Notes: generated by a model from the letters alone, not told the origin. A stretch of 64,000 bases of DNA from Hyphomicrobium_A sp964493785 (GCA_964493785.1 CAZBPM010000004.1:144171-208170), one strand, 5' to 3'; shown: positions 8,999-17,795, counted from the first letter of the stretch. Program-made: numbers and translations.

Positions 8999-10158
8999 GT
9001 GCAACGAGAGCCCATGCCGTCGCTGCCAGTCACGTCTTCGACGGCGTTGCCGTGCTGAAGGACAGCGCGGCAATCATCGAAGGGGCGCACATCGTCGACG
9101 TGGTGCCGCGGCGCGAGGTGCCGGCGGGAATTGCAGTCGTGCATCTGCCGGGCGACGCATGGCTGGCGCCGGGGTTCATCGACGTTCAGGTCAACGGCGG
9201 CGGGGATGTGCTGTTCAACGACGAGCCAACTGCCGAGGGCATCGAAGCGATCGCGGCGGCGCATCGGCGATACGGGACCACAGGGCTGCTGCCGACGCTG
9301 ATCAGCGATACGCCTGAGAAGATGCGGCAGGCGATGGTCGCAGCACGGGCGGCGGCGGCGAGCAATCCTAGCGTGCTCGGGATACACTTCGAAGGACCGT
9401 TCCTGTCGCCGGAGAAGCCGGGCGTGCACGACAAGTTCATGTTCCGCGCGCCGGATGCGGCGGACCTGGAACTGCTGACGTCGTGGCACGAGGGTGCAGT
9501 GCTGGTGACGCTGGCGCCGGAACGGGTTCCGCCCGATTTCATAACGGCGCTCGCGCGGGCGGGCGTTAAGGTGTCGCTCGGACACTCGATGGCGACATAT
9601 GCGCAGGCGCAGGAGGCCATCGAGAACGGTCTCAACGGATTCACGCATCTCTTCAACGCTATGCCGCAGCTTTCGAGCCGCGAGCCGGGCCCTATCGCGG
9701 CTGCGCTTGAAAGCGACCGGGCGTGGTTCGGGATGATCGTCGATGGGGAGCACGTGTCGCCGGCAATGCTGCGACTGGCACTGCGCGGGCGGGCACGGCC
9801 GATGATCGTGACGGATGCGATGCCGTCGGTGGGTGGGCATAAGGATCGTTTCTCGCTCTATGGGAACGACATCACGGTGAAGGACGGCCGCTGCACGCGG
9901 GCGGACGGCACACTGGCCGGGGCCTCGATCGATATGGCCAGGTCGGTGCGCAATGCGGTGAGCGATCTCGGCGTGTCGTTGCCCGTGGCTTTGCAGTACG
10001 CCTCGACGGAGCCGGCAGAGTTCTTGGGACTGGGCACATTGCTGGGGCGGCTGGCGCCGGCGTTCCGTGCCGACATGGTTGCGTTCGATCCAGCCAGCAT
10101 CGACGTGCTGGAGACATGGGTCGCGGGCGCGCCGGCTGGCGGCAAACTGCGCCACTGA
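8995..10158 (+). CDS. nagA: N-acetylglucosamine-6-phosphate deacetylase
   Basis: The 387-residue amidohydrolase removes acetate from GlcNAc-6-P, feeding the SIS-domain enzyme upstream. Visible NagA motifs are APGFIDVQVNGGGD, GIHFEGPFLSPEKPG (metal-binding Glu), SLGHSMA, HLFNAM and IVDGEHVSP, and VTDAMPSVGG with the catalytic Asp. Its start overlaps the preceding stop by four bases, so the two are translationally coupled. Together with murQ and the kinase this completes a route from MurNAc-6-P to fructose-6-P. Confidence 0.95.
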   Translation: MSATRAHAVAASHVFDGVAVLKDSAAIIEGAHIVDVVPRREVPAGIAVVHLPGDAWLAPGFIDVQVNGGGDVLFNDEPTAEGIEAIAAAHRRYGTTGLLPTLISDTPEKMRQAMVAARAAAASNPSVLGIHFEGPFLSPEKPGVHDKFMFRAPDAADLELLTSWHEGAVLVTLAPERVPPDFITALARAGVKVSLGHSMATYAQAQEAIENGLNGFTHLFNAMPQLSSREPGPIAAALESDRAWFGMIVDGEHVSPAMLRLALRGRARPMIVTDAMPSVGGHKDRFSLYGNDITVKDGRCTRADGTLAGASIDMARSVRNAVSDLGVSLPVALQYASTEPAEFLGLGTLLGRLAPAFRADMVAFDPASIDVLETWVAGAPAGGKLRH

Positions 10159-10417
10159 GCCTGTGGACGACAATTTCTAGAATTCGTGGCGAAGCGGGTC
10201 GACGGCATTCGCAGAATGCAGTGTCGCGGACGCCCGTACACCAGCAAAAAATTCTCGCGTGCTGCGAGGTGCGGGGTATCTGCGTTCGCGCGCCTTAGCA
10301 CAGCGGGATTTCGAATAAGCTCAGAATTTCTTCTTAGTTCGGTTAAGTGCGACCTGTCGGTACCTCTTCAGTCTCCGGACCACTTTGGATGCGGTCACGG
10401 TCAGAGAGGATACGACG
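10159..10417. promoter_or_regulatory. leader region of sulfate-binding protein gene
   Basis: These 259 bases hold no gene. An AT-rich island around 10308-10345 stands out from the GC-rich surroundings. It is the best place for the promoter and a possible CysB site, but no consensus box could be assigned with confidence. Confidence 0.3.
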
Positions 10418-11443
10418 ATGAAGATCGATTTCACCCGCCGGCAGGCCCTGGCACTGGCCCTTGCTGCGGGCCTCGTCGGCGGCGCCACTGCGGCGCAGGC
10501 TCAGGACAAAATTCTCAATGTTTCCTACGATCCGACGCGCGAGCTCTATCAGGAGTACAACGCAGCGTTCAAGAAGCACTGGAAAGAGAAGACCGGCCGC
10601 GACGTCGAGATCCAGCAGTCGCACGGCGGTTCGGGCAAGCAGGCCCGCGCTGTGATCGACGGCCTCGAGGCCGATGTCGTGACCTTGGCGCTGGCTCGCG
10701 ACGTCAGCGCGATTGCTGACAAGGCGGGTCTGTTGCCGAAGGATTGGCAGTCGCGTCTCAAGGATAACTCGGCGCCCTACACCTCGACCATCGTCTTCCT
10801 GGTCCGCAAGGGCAACCCGAAGGGCGTCAAGGATTGGGATGACCTCGCCAAGGAAGGCGTGTCGGTTATCACTCCGAATCCCAAGACCTCGGGCGGCGCC
10901 CAGTGGAACTACCTTGCTGCCTGGCACTATGCCGATCAGAAGTACGGCGGCGCCGACAAGGCCAAGGACTTCGTGACGAAGCTCTACAAGAACGTTGCAG
11001 TGCTGGATTCCGGCGCGCGCGGTTCGACCACGACCTTCGTTGAGCGTGGTGTCGGCGATGTCTTCATTTCCTGGGAAAACGAAGCCCATCTCGCCATCAA
11101 GGAGCTGGGTCCCGACAAGTTCGAGATCGTGATCCCGTCACTGTCGATCCTCGCCGAACCGAGTGTGGCCGTTGTCGACAAGAACGCCGACAAGCACGGC
11201 ACGCGCGAAGTCGCCAAGGCCTATCTCGAATACCTTTACAGTGACGAGGGCCAGGATATCGCGGGCAAGAATTTCTATCGTCCGCGCAATCCGAAGTATG
11301 CCGAGAAGTACAAGAGCCAGCTCGTGCCGGTGAAGCTGTTCACTATCGACGAGGGCTTCGGCGGCTGGGCCAAGGCGTTCGACGCACACTTCAAGGACGG
11401 CGGCACGTTCGACCAGATCTACGCCCCGGACAAGAAGAGCTGA
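10418..11443 (+). CDS. sulfate/thiosulfate ABC transporter substrate-binding protein
   Basis: The 341-residue protein is preceded by AGAGAGG and starts at the ATG at 10418. An 11-residue upstream extension lacks signal character. The signal peptide has a twin-Arg-like TRRQALALA and is cleaved after AQA. Sbp/CysP landmarks include KILNVSYDPTRELY, TSGGAQWNYLAAW, DSGARGSTTTFVERG, DVFISWENEA and YLYSDEGQDIAGKNFYRPR. It should deliver sulfate to CysTWA, encoded about 3.4 kb downstream. Its separation from the permease genes by a hydrolase, a porin and a regulator is unusual. Confidence 0.93.
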   Translation: MKIDFTRRQALALALAAGLVGGATAAQAQDKILNVSYDPTRELYQEYNAAFKKHWKEKTGRDVEIQQSHGGSGKQARAVIDGLEADVVTLALARDVSAIADKAGLLPKDWQSRLKDNSAPYTSTIVFLVRKGNPKGVKDWDDLAKEGVSVITPNPKTSGGAQWNYLAAWHYADQKYGGADKAKDFVTKLYKNVAVLDSGARGSTTTFVERGVGDVFISWENEAHLAIKELGPDKFEIVIPSLSILAEPSVAVVDKNADKHGTREVAKAYLEYLYSDEGQDIAGKNFYRPRNPKYAEKYKSQLVPVKLFTIDEGFGGWAKAFDAHFKDGGTFDQIYAPDKKS

Positions 11444-11466
11444 GCACGGCTCGGCTCTAGAACTCT

Positions 11467-11597
11467 GACGCTCATCCAGTGCCCGATCGGCTGCGGACCC
11501 ACGCCGAAGCCGATCGGGACCCGCTCTCTGGAGCGAGCGTCGGGATGTGCGCCGTTCTTCGCGCGGGGGGCCCTGCAAGGGTGCGCGCAAGAACGGC
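11467..11597 (+). repeat. nested inverted repeats downstream of the sulfate-binding protein gene
   Basis: Three stems are visible. CCCGATCGGCT (11482-11492) pairs with AGCCGATCGGG (11508-11518). The arms GACGCTC (11467-11473) and GAGCGTC (11535-11541) enclose it. A separate long stem runs GCCGTTCTT...AAGAACGGC (11551-11597), extended by GCGCG/CGCGC. No U-tract follows. This could be a 3'-end stabilising structure, an attenuator for the hydrolase gene, or part of a small RNA. Confidence 0.55.
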
Positions 11598-11642
11598 AGC
11601 ATCTCGTCAAGGTGGAGAAGTTGGGCGGTGAGAGGATCTTCG

Positions 11643-12215
11643 ATGGATACCACTCTGATCGTACCTGGACTTTTCGGCAGCGGTGCCGACCATTGGCAAT
11701 CCTGGTTCGAGACGCAGATTCCCGATTGCGCCCGTGTCGTGCAGAGCGACTGGAGCGAACCGGACTTGACGAGCTGGTCGGCGAGGCTTCGCGGCGAGCT
11801 CAACCGGGTCGGGGGGCGCGCATGGATCGTCGCCCATAGTTTCGGATGTCTCGCGGCGGTCAACGTCGCCACAGAAAGCAGCTCGCGCATTGCGGGCATG
11901 ATGCTGGTCGCGCCGGCTGATCCGGGGCGCTTCGGATTGCAGAATGTCATCACGCAAGATGTGCTGGGCGTTCACTCCATCGTCGTCGCGAGCACGAACG
12001 ATCCGTGGATGTCGATCGACAGGGCAGCGGAATGGGCCGGCTCGTGGGGATCGCAACTCATCGATCTTGGACGCGTCGGACATATCAATGTGAGCTCCGG
12101 TCACGGCATCTGGCCGCGCGGGCTCGACATCTATTGGTCGCTGCGTGGAGAGGCTTCGCGCGCGCGCGTTGCGCGTCGTGCCAGTGCTGGTGCTCTCGAA
12201 CTCGGAGACTTTTGA
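11643..12215 (+). CDS. RBBP9/YdeN-type serine alpha/beta hydrolase
   Basis: The 190-residue protein starts at ATG 11643 with the family opening TTLIVPGLFGSGADHWQSW. The nucleophile elbow AHSFG (in IVAHSFGCLAAV), the acid in ASTNDPW and the His in GRVGHIN make a complete Ser-Asp-His triad. There is no signal peptide, so it is cytoplasmic. RBBP9-like hydrolases act on small esters and sometimes aminopeptidase substrates; the natural substrate is unknown. The C terminus has an extra Arg/Ala-rich tail. Confidence 0.8.
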   Translation: MDTTLIVPGLFGSGADHWQSWFETQIPDCARVVQSDWSEPDLTSWSARLRGELNRVGGRAWIVAHSFGCLAAVNVATESSSRIAGMMLVAPADPGRFGLQNVITQDVLGVHSIVVASTNDPWMSIDRAAEWAGSWGSQLIDLGRVGHINVSSGHGIWPRGLDIYWSLRGEASRARVARRASAGALELGDF

Positions 12216-12297
12216 CGGCCGGTTGGTGACGTTCGTCGCGGCCATCCGTTCGTTGCAACAGAATTGTGTGTCGGTTCGGTTTCACTGCGCAGCAAGT

Positions 12298-12320
12298 GTC
12301 ATAGACCGTCATAGACCGTC
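12298..12320. repeat. direct repeat upstream of porin gene
   Basis: ATAGACCGTC occurs twice in a row (12301-12320), preceded by GTC, about 125 bases upstream of the porin start. It may be a tandem regulator half-site or chance. Confidence 0.4.
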
Positions 12321-12444
12321 GTTGACGGGGAGGTGAGCAGGCGAAAACATCGAAATATATCAATCTGGTTTAGCGGAGCATTGCTCCAACATAACAGACT
12401 AGAACAGCGTCAGTTGCGTAACAGTAAGCGTAGGAGTGCGTTAC

Positions 12445-13836
12445 ATGTTTGGGGGAGTAGGGAAGGGGTCCAGCTTTGCGCTGGTCCTCGGAGCCGGACT
12501 GCTCATTGCGGCGGCACCGGCGACGGCGGCAGATCTCGGGGGAGATTGCTGCGCCGATCTGGAAGAAAGAGTGGCCGAGCTTGAAGCCACCACGGCCCGC
12601 AAGGGCAATCGCAAAGTATCGCTGGAAGTTTCTGGGCACGTGAACCAGGGCGTCCTCTACTGGGACGACGGTTGGGAGAGCAACGCCTACGTCGTCACGA
12701 ACGACAACTCTCGCACGCGCTTCCGCTTTCGCGGCAAGGCCAAGATCGACAAGGACTGGGAAGCCGGATACCGGTTGGAAATCGGAATTCGCAGCGCCAA
12801 CTCCAAGCGTTTCACGCAGAGCGATCTGGCAACGTCGGCACCATTCGATCTGCGCGACTCGTATTGGTATCTGAAGAGCAAGACCTACGGCACGGTAGCG
12901 GTCGGTCTCCAGAGCACGGCCACGGACGGTATTACCGAGGTCAATCTTTCGCAGACGAAGGATTTCTCCAAATACTCCGATATTGAGGATACGGGATTGG
13001 GCCTCTTTCTGAGGGCCACCAACGGTAACCTCGCCAGCGGCGGTGGTTCGGGCAGCGCCTACTCGTACTACAACCTCATCGGTGTGCACGGCGACCAGCC
13101 CGGCGAGGGTGAGAAACGCTTCAACGGCGTCAGGTATACTACGCCCGAGTTTTCAGGGTTCTCGGCATCCGCGTTCTGGGGACAGGACGACTATTGGGAT
13201 GCCTCGCTCAACTATTCGGGTGACCACGCTGGTTTCGCTATCGAAGCTGGTGTCGGCTACGGAGAAATTACGGACGGCGGCCAGACGCAGACGGCTTGCG
13301 CGGCAATCAAAGGCGCGCCCGGCCAGCACGACACCAGCTGCAATCAGTTCGGTGGCTCGATCAGCGTCATGCACAAGGAGACGGGTCTGTTCGGCAACTT
13401 CGGCGCCGGCATCAAGAAGGACGACATCATCGAAAGCACGACGCTCTTCTCGGCGCGTGGTGTTGACGACGAGCAGACGTTCTGGTCCGCGCAGGGCGGC
13501 ATCGAGAAGAAGTGGAACGCACTCGGCAAGACGACGGTGTATGGCGAGTACTATCACTACGAAGGTGGCGGTAACACGCGTACGCTGAGCAGCGCGTTTG
13601 CGGGTACGACGAATGCTGCAGCTGTCGTTTCAACGGGCGTCGAAAGCTACGGCTTTGGTGTCGCCCAGGGGATCGATGCTGCCGCGATGACGCTCTACCT
13701 TTCTTACCGCCGCGTCTCCGGTGATATCTCTATCGTGGACACGACAGTGGGCGGCGTAGCAGACGCCGGCGCTGCACAGGCCCTCGCTCTGGAAGACCTT
13801 GACCTGGTTTTCGGCGGCGGCATCATCAAATTCTGA
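12445..13836 (+). CDS. outer-membrane porin
   Basis: The 463-residue protein starts at ATG 12445, eight bases after AGGAG; a GTG at 12436 overlaps that AGGAG and is less likely. It has a signal peptide ending ATAA, then a short coiled coil (DLEERVAELEA) and repeated amphipathic beta-strands typical of a 16-strand barrel. The last residue is Phe (GGGIIKF), the usual barrel-assembly signal. It resembles alphaproteobacterial general porins. Its position between the sulfate-binding protein and sulfate permease genes suggests, but does not prove, a link to anion uptake. Confidence 0.87.
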   Translation: MFGGVGKGSSFALVLGAGLLIAAAPATAADLGGDCCADLEERVAELEATTARKGNRKVSLEVSGHVNQGVLYWDDGWESNAYVVTNDNSRTRFRFRGKAKIDKDWEAGYRLEIGIRSANSKRFTQSDLATSAPFDLRDSYWYLKSKTYGTVAVGLQSTATDGITEVNLSQTKDFSKYSDIEDTGLGLFLRATNGNLASGGGSGSAYSYYNLIGVHGDQPGEGEKRFNGVRYTTPEFSGFSASAFWGQDDYWDASLNYSGDHAGFAIEAGVGYGEITDGGQTQTACAAIKGAPGQHDTSCNQFGGSISVMHKETGLFGNFGAGIKKDDIIESTTLFSARGVDDEQTFWSAQGGIEKKWNALGKTTVYGEYYHYEGGGNTRTLSSAFAGTTNAAAVVSTGVESYGFGVAQGIDAAAMTLYLSYRRVSGDISIVDTTVGGVADAGAAQALALEDLDLVFGGGIIKF

Positions 13837-13883
13837 TGGCCACACCCTAGCACTTCTGCAACAAAATTTCTTGTTCGCGAAAG

Positions 13884-13910
13884 AAGAGAGCCGCAGTACG
13901 CGGCTCTCTT
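13884..13910 (+). terminator. intrinsic terminator of the porin gene
   Basis: A perfect 11-base stem (AAGAGAGCCGC / GCGGCTCTCTT, loop AGTAC) lies 47 bases after the porin stop. The T-run is short. Confidence 0.75.
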
Positions 13911-14016
13911 TGCATATGGCATCCACGCAATGAAATTGCCCTGATCAGCCGCATGCATCTGCAAGCGCAGTTACGAGATTCCTGCTTCATAAGCTTAGCT
14001 GTTTTTCTGCGTTCCC

Positions 14017-14781
14017 TTGCTGCTCCCGCGAACGTTAACTTCGCTTCGAACGAACAGGGTGGAGCACAAACGCCCACTCAGGGGGCCACCTTTGAACCGG
14101 ATTGCAGACATCACCGTGGCAAACAGAGCCAGGTCGTCCGGCGTGAAAGTCAACGCTCGGACAAGACAGAGAACCGACCAATCGGCCGCTCTTTTGACGA
14201 ACATCAGCTCGAACCTGAAGAGGCTGCGTACGCGTCAGGGGCATTCGCTGGAGCGCCTCGCGAAGTTGGCGGGCGTAAGCCGCGCCATGCTCAGCCAGAT
14301 CGAGACCGGCAAGAGCGTTCCGACGATCAGTCTGCTGTTGAAGGTCGCCGAAGCGCTGGGCGTGCCGCTGGCAAATCTTTTGGTGTCGCCGGCGACGCGG
14401 GTGACAGTGGTGCTGCCGAAGAGCCGAGCAAAAATCGTCAGTGCCAGCAGTGGCCGGTTCACATCGCGCGCTCTGTTTCCTTTGGAGAGCACGCGGCGGG
14501 CTGAATTCTACGAGGTGCGGATCGCTGCGCAGCATCGTGAAGCGCTGGAGCCGCAGGCGGCGGGCACAAAGGAAAACGTTCTCGTCGTCTCGGGGCGCAT
14601 CGAGCTGACCGTCGGCAACGAGCCGCCGGTGATCCTGCCGCCCGGCGATGCGGTGCAGTTTCATGCCGATGTACCGCACACCTATCGCAATCCCGACGGC
14701 AGTGAAGCCGTCGTGCACGTCGTGCTGACATACGTTGAGCCGATTGGAAATTCGCACCCTTTCGCGTTTGCCGGTGAGTGA
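14017..14781 (+). CDS. XRE-family HTH regulator with C-terminal cupin domain
   Basis: The 254-residue frame has a Cro/C1-type helix-turn-helix near residues 65-120 (LKRLRTRQGHSLERLAKLAGVSRAML, SQIETGKSVPTI). A cupin-2 sensor domain follows near 165-245, with NVLVVSGRIEL, ILPPGDAVQF and HADVPHTYRNP. Such proteins sense a small ligand and repress nearby genes. The N-terminal 60 residues are basic and poorly conserved-looking, so the true start may be the GTG at 14116 or 14143. It ends 11 bases before the cysT ATG, which suggests it controls the sulfate permease operon. Confidence 0.82.
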   Translation: MLLPRTLTSLRTNRVEHKRPLRGPPLNRIADITVANRARSSGVKVNARTRQRTDQSAALLTNISSNLKRLRTRQGHSLERLAKLAGVSRAMLSQIETGKSVPTISLLLKVAEALGVPLANLLVSPATRVTVVLPKSRAKIVSASSGRFTSRALFPLESTRRAEFYEVRIAAQHREALEPQAAGTKENVLVVSGRIELTVGNEPPVILPPGDAVQFHADVPHTYRNPDGSEAVVHVVLTYVEPIGNSHPFAFAGE

Positions 14782-14792
14782 GGGGTGCGAAA

Positions 14793-15629
14793 ATGAGTGT
14801 CGCGAAAGCTCGCCGGGTGCTCCCCGGCTTTGGCCTCTCGATGGGCGTGACGATCTCGTATCTGTCGCTCATCGTTCTCATTCCCTTGACGGCGGTGTTC
14901 ATCAAAAGCTCATCGCTGGGCTGGAGTGAGTTCTGGCACGTGGCGACGGCGCCGCGGGTGATGGCGTCGTATCGGCTGAGCTTCGGTGCCTCGCTGCTGG
15001 CCGCGGCGATCAACGTGGTGTTCGGCCTGATCCTGGCGTGGAGCCTCGTCCGCTATAGCTTCCCGGGACGGCGCATCGTCGACGCGCTGATCGATCTCCC
15101 GTTCGCGCTGCCGACGGCCGTGGCCGGCATCGCTCTCACAGCGCTTTATGCCCCGAACGGCTGGCTGGGCGGATTCCTCGAGCCGTTGGGGATCAAGGTG
15201 GCATTCACGCCGCTTGGCGTGCTGGTCGCTCTGATCTTCATCGGTGTGCCGTTCATCGTGCGCACGGTGCAGCCGGTGCTGGAGGATCTTGACATCGAGT
15301 TCGAGGAGGCGGCGGCGAGTCTCGGAGCGTCGCGACTGCAAACGATCCGCAAGGTCGTGCTGCCGGCATTGGCGCCGGCGCTTCTGACGGGGTTCGCGAT
15401 GGCTTTCGCGCGGGCGGTCGGCGAGTACGGCTCCGTCATCTTCATCGCCGGTAACATACCGATGGTCTCGGAAATCACGCCGCTGATCATCATCACAAAG
15501 CTGGAGCAGTACGACTATGCGGGCGCGACGGCAGTCGCCGCGGTGATGCTGGTTGTCTCGTTCGTGCTGCTTCTGCTTATCAACGCGCTGCAGGCTTGGT
15601 CGGCCCGGTCGAACGAGAGGACGCGCTAG
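14793..15629 (+). CDS. cysT: sulfate ABC transporter permease CysT
   Basis: The 278-residue inner-membrane protein starts at ATG 14793 after GAGGGG. Several membrane spans are evident, beginning GVTISYLSLIVLIPLTAVF. The cytoplasmic coupling loop EEAAASLGASRLQTIRKVVLPAL is the binding-protein-dependent transport signature (EAA motif). LPFALPTAVAGIALTALY is typical of CysT/CysU. It pairs with CysW and is energised by CysA. Co-transcription is interrupted by a 163-base structured region before cysW. Confidence 0.94.
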   Translation: MSVAKARRVLPGFGLSMGVTISYLSLIVLIPLTAVFIKSSSLGWSEFWHVATAPRVMASYRLSFGASLLAAAINVVFGLILAWSLVRYSFPGRRIVDALIDLPFALPTAVAGIALTALYAPNGWLGGFLEPLGIKVAFTPLGVLVALIFIGVPFIVRTVQPVLEDLDIEFEEAAASLGASRLQTIRKVVLPALAPALLTGFAMAFARAVGEYGSVIFIAGNIPMVSEITPLIIITKLEQYDYAGATAVAAVMLVVSFVLLLLINALQAWSARSNERTR

Positions 15630-15637
15630 CGTGATGA

Positions 15638-15792
15638 TCGAGAAATTCACCATTATCGTCGGCTTGGGATCGAGTGAACTTCTCGATCTGAATCACACTA
15701 GCAAAGCTTTGACGCTAGTGCCCCTTGTCATTCCCAAGTTCGCTCCCGTCCCCGGCCGCGAACCTCGGCGAACTTGGGAATGGGGGCACTAG
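15638..15792. repeat. composite inverted-repeat element between cysT and cysW
   Basis: The whole gap is palindromic. Hairpin A is ATCGAGAAATTCAC (15638-15651) with GTGAACTTCTCGAT (15674-15687), one mismatch in 14. Hairpin B is CACTAGC (15696-15702) with GCTAGTG (15714-15720). Hairpin C joins CTAGTGCCCC plus ATTCCCAAGTTCGC (15715-15743) to GCGAACTTGGGAAT plus GGGGCACTAG (15768-15792), interrupted only by a small asymmetric bulge. B and C share the CTAGTG block, so they are mutually exclusive folds. The right arm of C ends at the base before the cysW ATG and contains its only G-rich ribosome site. Confidence 0.85.
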
Positions 15793-16683
15793 ATGGCCGT
15801 CGTCGCCCAGGCAAGTCCATTCGCGCGCGCCGAGCGCTTTGAATCCAGTCCCGCGGCGTCGGACCCTCCGATCGTCAAGTGGGTGGTCATCGGCATCGGA
15901 CTGACGTTCTTTGCGTGCTTCCTGCTGCTGCCGCTCATCGCGGTATTCGTGGAAGCCTTCAAAAAAGGCTGGGAAGCGTACCTGCGTGCGATCGTGGAGC
16001 CGGATACGCGCTCGGCCATCAGGCTGACACTGCTGGCCGCCGCGATTGCGGTGCCGCTAAACGTGGTCTTCGGCATTGCCGCGTCATGGGCGGTCGCCAA
16101 GCATGATTTCCGCGGCAAGCAGTTCCTGATCACGCTGATCGACCTGCCGTTCTCGGTATCGCCGGTCATCGCCGGTCTCGTTTACATTCTGGTGTTCGGC
16201 GCCCAGGGCTGGTTCGGGCCATGGCTTATGGAGCACGACATGAAGGTCGTGTTTGCGGTGCCGGGTATCGTGCTTGCGACGATCTTTGTCACGGTGCCGT
16301 TCGTGGCGCGTGAGCTGATCCCGCTGATGCAGGCACAGGGCCGCGACGAGGAAGAGGCCGCCCTGGTGCTCGGTGCAAGCGGTTTCAGGATGTTCCTTAA
16401 GGTGACGTTGCCCAACATCAAGTGGGGACTTCTGTACGGCGTTATTCTCTGCAACGCCCGCGCAATGGGCGAGTTCGGCGCTGTGTCGGTCGTGTCGGGA
16501 CACATCCGTGGTCAGACGAACACGATGCCGCTGCACGTGGAAATCCTATACAACGAATACCAATTCGCGGCAGCCTTTGCCGTCGCATCACTGCTGGCGT
16601 TGCTGGCCCTTGTGACCCTGGTCCTCAAGACGATCGTGGAGTGGCGCGCGGGCATTCAGGCACAGGAACCCGAAGCACCATGA
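15793..16683 (+). CDS. cysW: sulfate ABC transporter permease CysW
   Basis: The 296-residue membrane protein has the CysW pattern: IDLPFSVSPVIAGLVYILVFG, the EAA-loop EEEAALVLGASGFRMFLKVTLPNI, and ARAMGEFGAVSVVSGHIRG. It forms the sulfate channel with CysT. The only plausible ribosome-binding G-run (GGGGG) is in the right arm of the preceding palindrome, so translation may depend on how that RNA folds. The stop overlaps the cysA start. Confidence 0.95.
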   Translation: MAVVAQASPFARAERFESSPAASDPPIVKWVVIGIGLTFFACFLLLPLIAVFVEAFKKGWEAYLRAIVEPDTRSAIRLTLLAAAIAVPLNVVFGIAASWAVAKHDFRGKQFLITLIDLPFSVSPVIAGLVYILVFGAQGWFGPWLMEHDMKVVFAVPGIVLATIFVTVPFVARELIPLMQAQGRDEEEAALVLGASGFRMFLKVTLPNIKWGLLYGVILCNARAMGEFGAVSVVSGHIRGQTNTMPLHVEILYNEYQFAAAFAVASLLALLALVTLVLKTIVEWRAGIQAQEPEAP

Positions 16684-17795
16684 GCATCGAAGTACGCAAC
16701 ATCTACAAAACGTTCGGCAGCTTCGTTGCGCTGGACAATGTCTCGCTCGAGTTCCCAACCGGGCAGCTCGTCGCGCTCCTCGGCCCGTCGGGTTGCGGGA
16801 AGACGACGCTGCTGCGCATCATTGCGGGTCTCGAATACGCAACGTCCGGCACGATCATTCTCGATGGCGAGGACGCATCGCAGACGCACGTGCGCGAGCG
16901 GCAAGTGGGCTTCGTGTTCCAGCACTACGCGCTGTTCCGCCACATGACAGTGTTCGACAACGTCGCCTTCGGGCTGCGCGTAAAGCCGCGGAAGCAGAGG
17001 TTGTCGGAGAAGGAGATCAAGCGGCAAGTGAAGGAGTTGCTCGAACTCGTGCAGCTCGACTGGCTTTCGAACCGCTATCCCTCCCAGCTCTCGGGCGGAC
17101 AGCGCCAGCGTATTGCACTCGCACGCGCGCTGGCGGTGCGCCCGCGGGTGCTCCTGCTCGATGAGCCGTTCGGCGCGCTGGATGCAAAGGTGCGCAAAGA
17201 GCTGCGCCGCTGGATGCGTCGTCTACACGATGAGCTTCATATCACCTCGCTGTTCGTCACCCACGATCAGGACGAGGCGGTGGAGTTGGCCGATAGGCTG
17301 GTGCTGATGAACCGCGGCAAGGTCGAGCAGGTGGGCTCGGTGCGCGAAGTGTATGCCAATCCGGCAACGCCGTTCGTCTATTCGTTCCTCGGGGCCGTCA
17401 ACAAGTTTGCCGGCCAGGTTCAAGGTGACCACCTGAGGGTTGGCGACAGTTTCATGCCGATCGCCGGGGGTACTGCTTCGACCGGCAAGGACGTGGTTGC
17501 GTTCGCGCGGCCGCACGAGTTGGAAATACTCCCAGAAGCCAACGGCGGCTCGATCGGGGTCCGGGCGACCGTCAGCCGCATTCTGGATGTGGGGGCCGTG
17601 GCCCGCGTGGAGCTCAGTGCGCCGCCGCCGGCCGGCTATGTAAACGGCAACGGGACGGGAAAAGCGGCCGATCAGCAGTTCTTCGAGGTGGAATTATCGG
17701 CCGAGAAACTTTCAAGGCTTAGCCTGGCCGCAGGCCAGCCTGTCCGACTAGTCAGCTCGCGGCTACAAGTCTTCGAGCAAGAGGCGCAGAAGTGA
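16680..17795 (+). CDS. cysA: sulfate/thiosulfate ABC transporter ATPase CysA
   Basis: The 371-residue ATPase starts at ATG 16680, overlapping cysW by four bases. Visible are Walker A GPSGCGKTT, Q-loop FVFQHYALFRHMTVFDN, signature LSGGQRQRIALARAL, Walker B VLLLDEPFGALD and switch His in FVTHDQDEA. A C-terminal TOBE-like regulatory region follows, with FARPHELEI. The domain order and length match CysA. It powers sulfate import through CysT/CysW. Confidence 0.96.
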   Translation: MSIEVRNIYKTFGSFVALDNVSLEFPTGQLVALLGPSGCGKTTLLRIIAGLEYATSGTIILDGEDASQTHVRERQVGFVFQHYALFRHMTVFDNVAFGLRVKPRKQRLSEKEIKRQVKELLELVQLDWLSNRYPSQLSGGQRQRIALARALAVRPRVLLLDEPFGALDAKVRKELRRWMRRLHDELHITSLFVTHDQDEAVELADRLVLMNRGKVEQVGSVREVYANPATPFVYSFLGAVNKFAGQVQGDHLRVGDSFMPIAGGTASTGKDVVAFARPHELEILPEANGGSIGVRATVSRILDVGAVARVELSAPPPAGYVNGNGTGKAADQQFFEVELSAEKLSRLSLAAGQPVRLVSSRLQVFEQEAQK

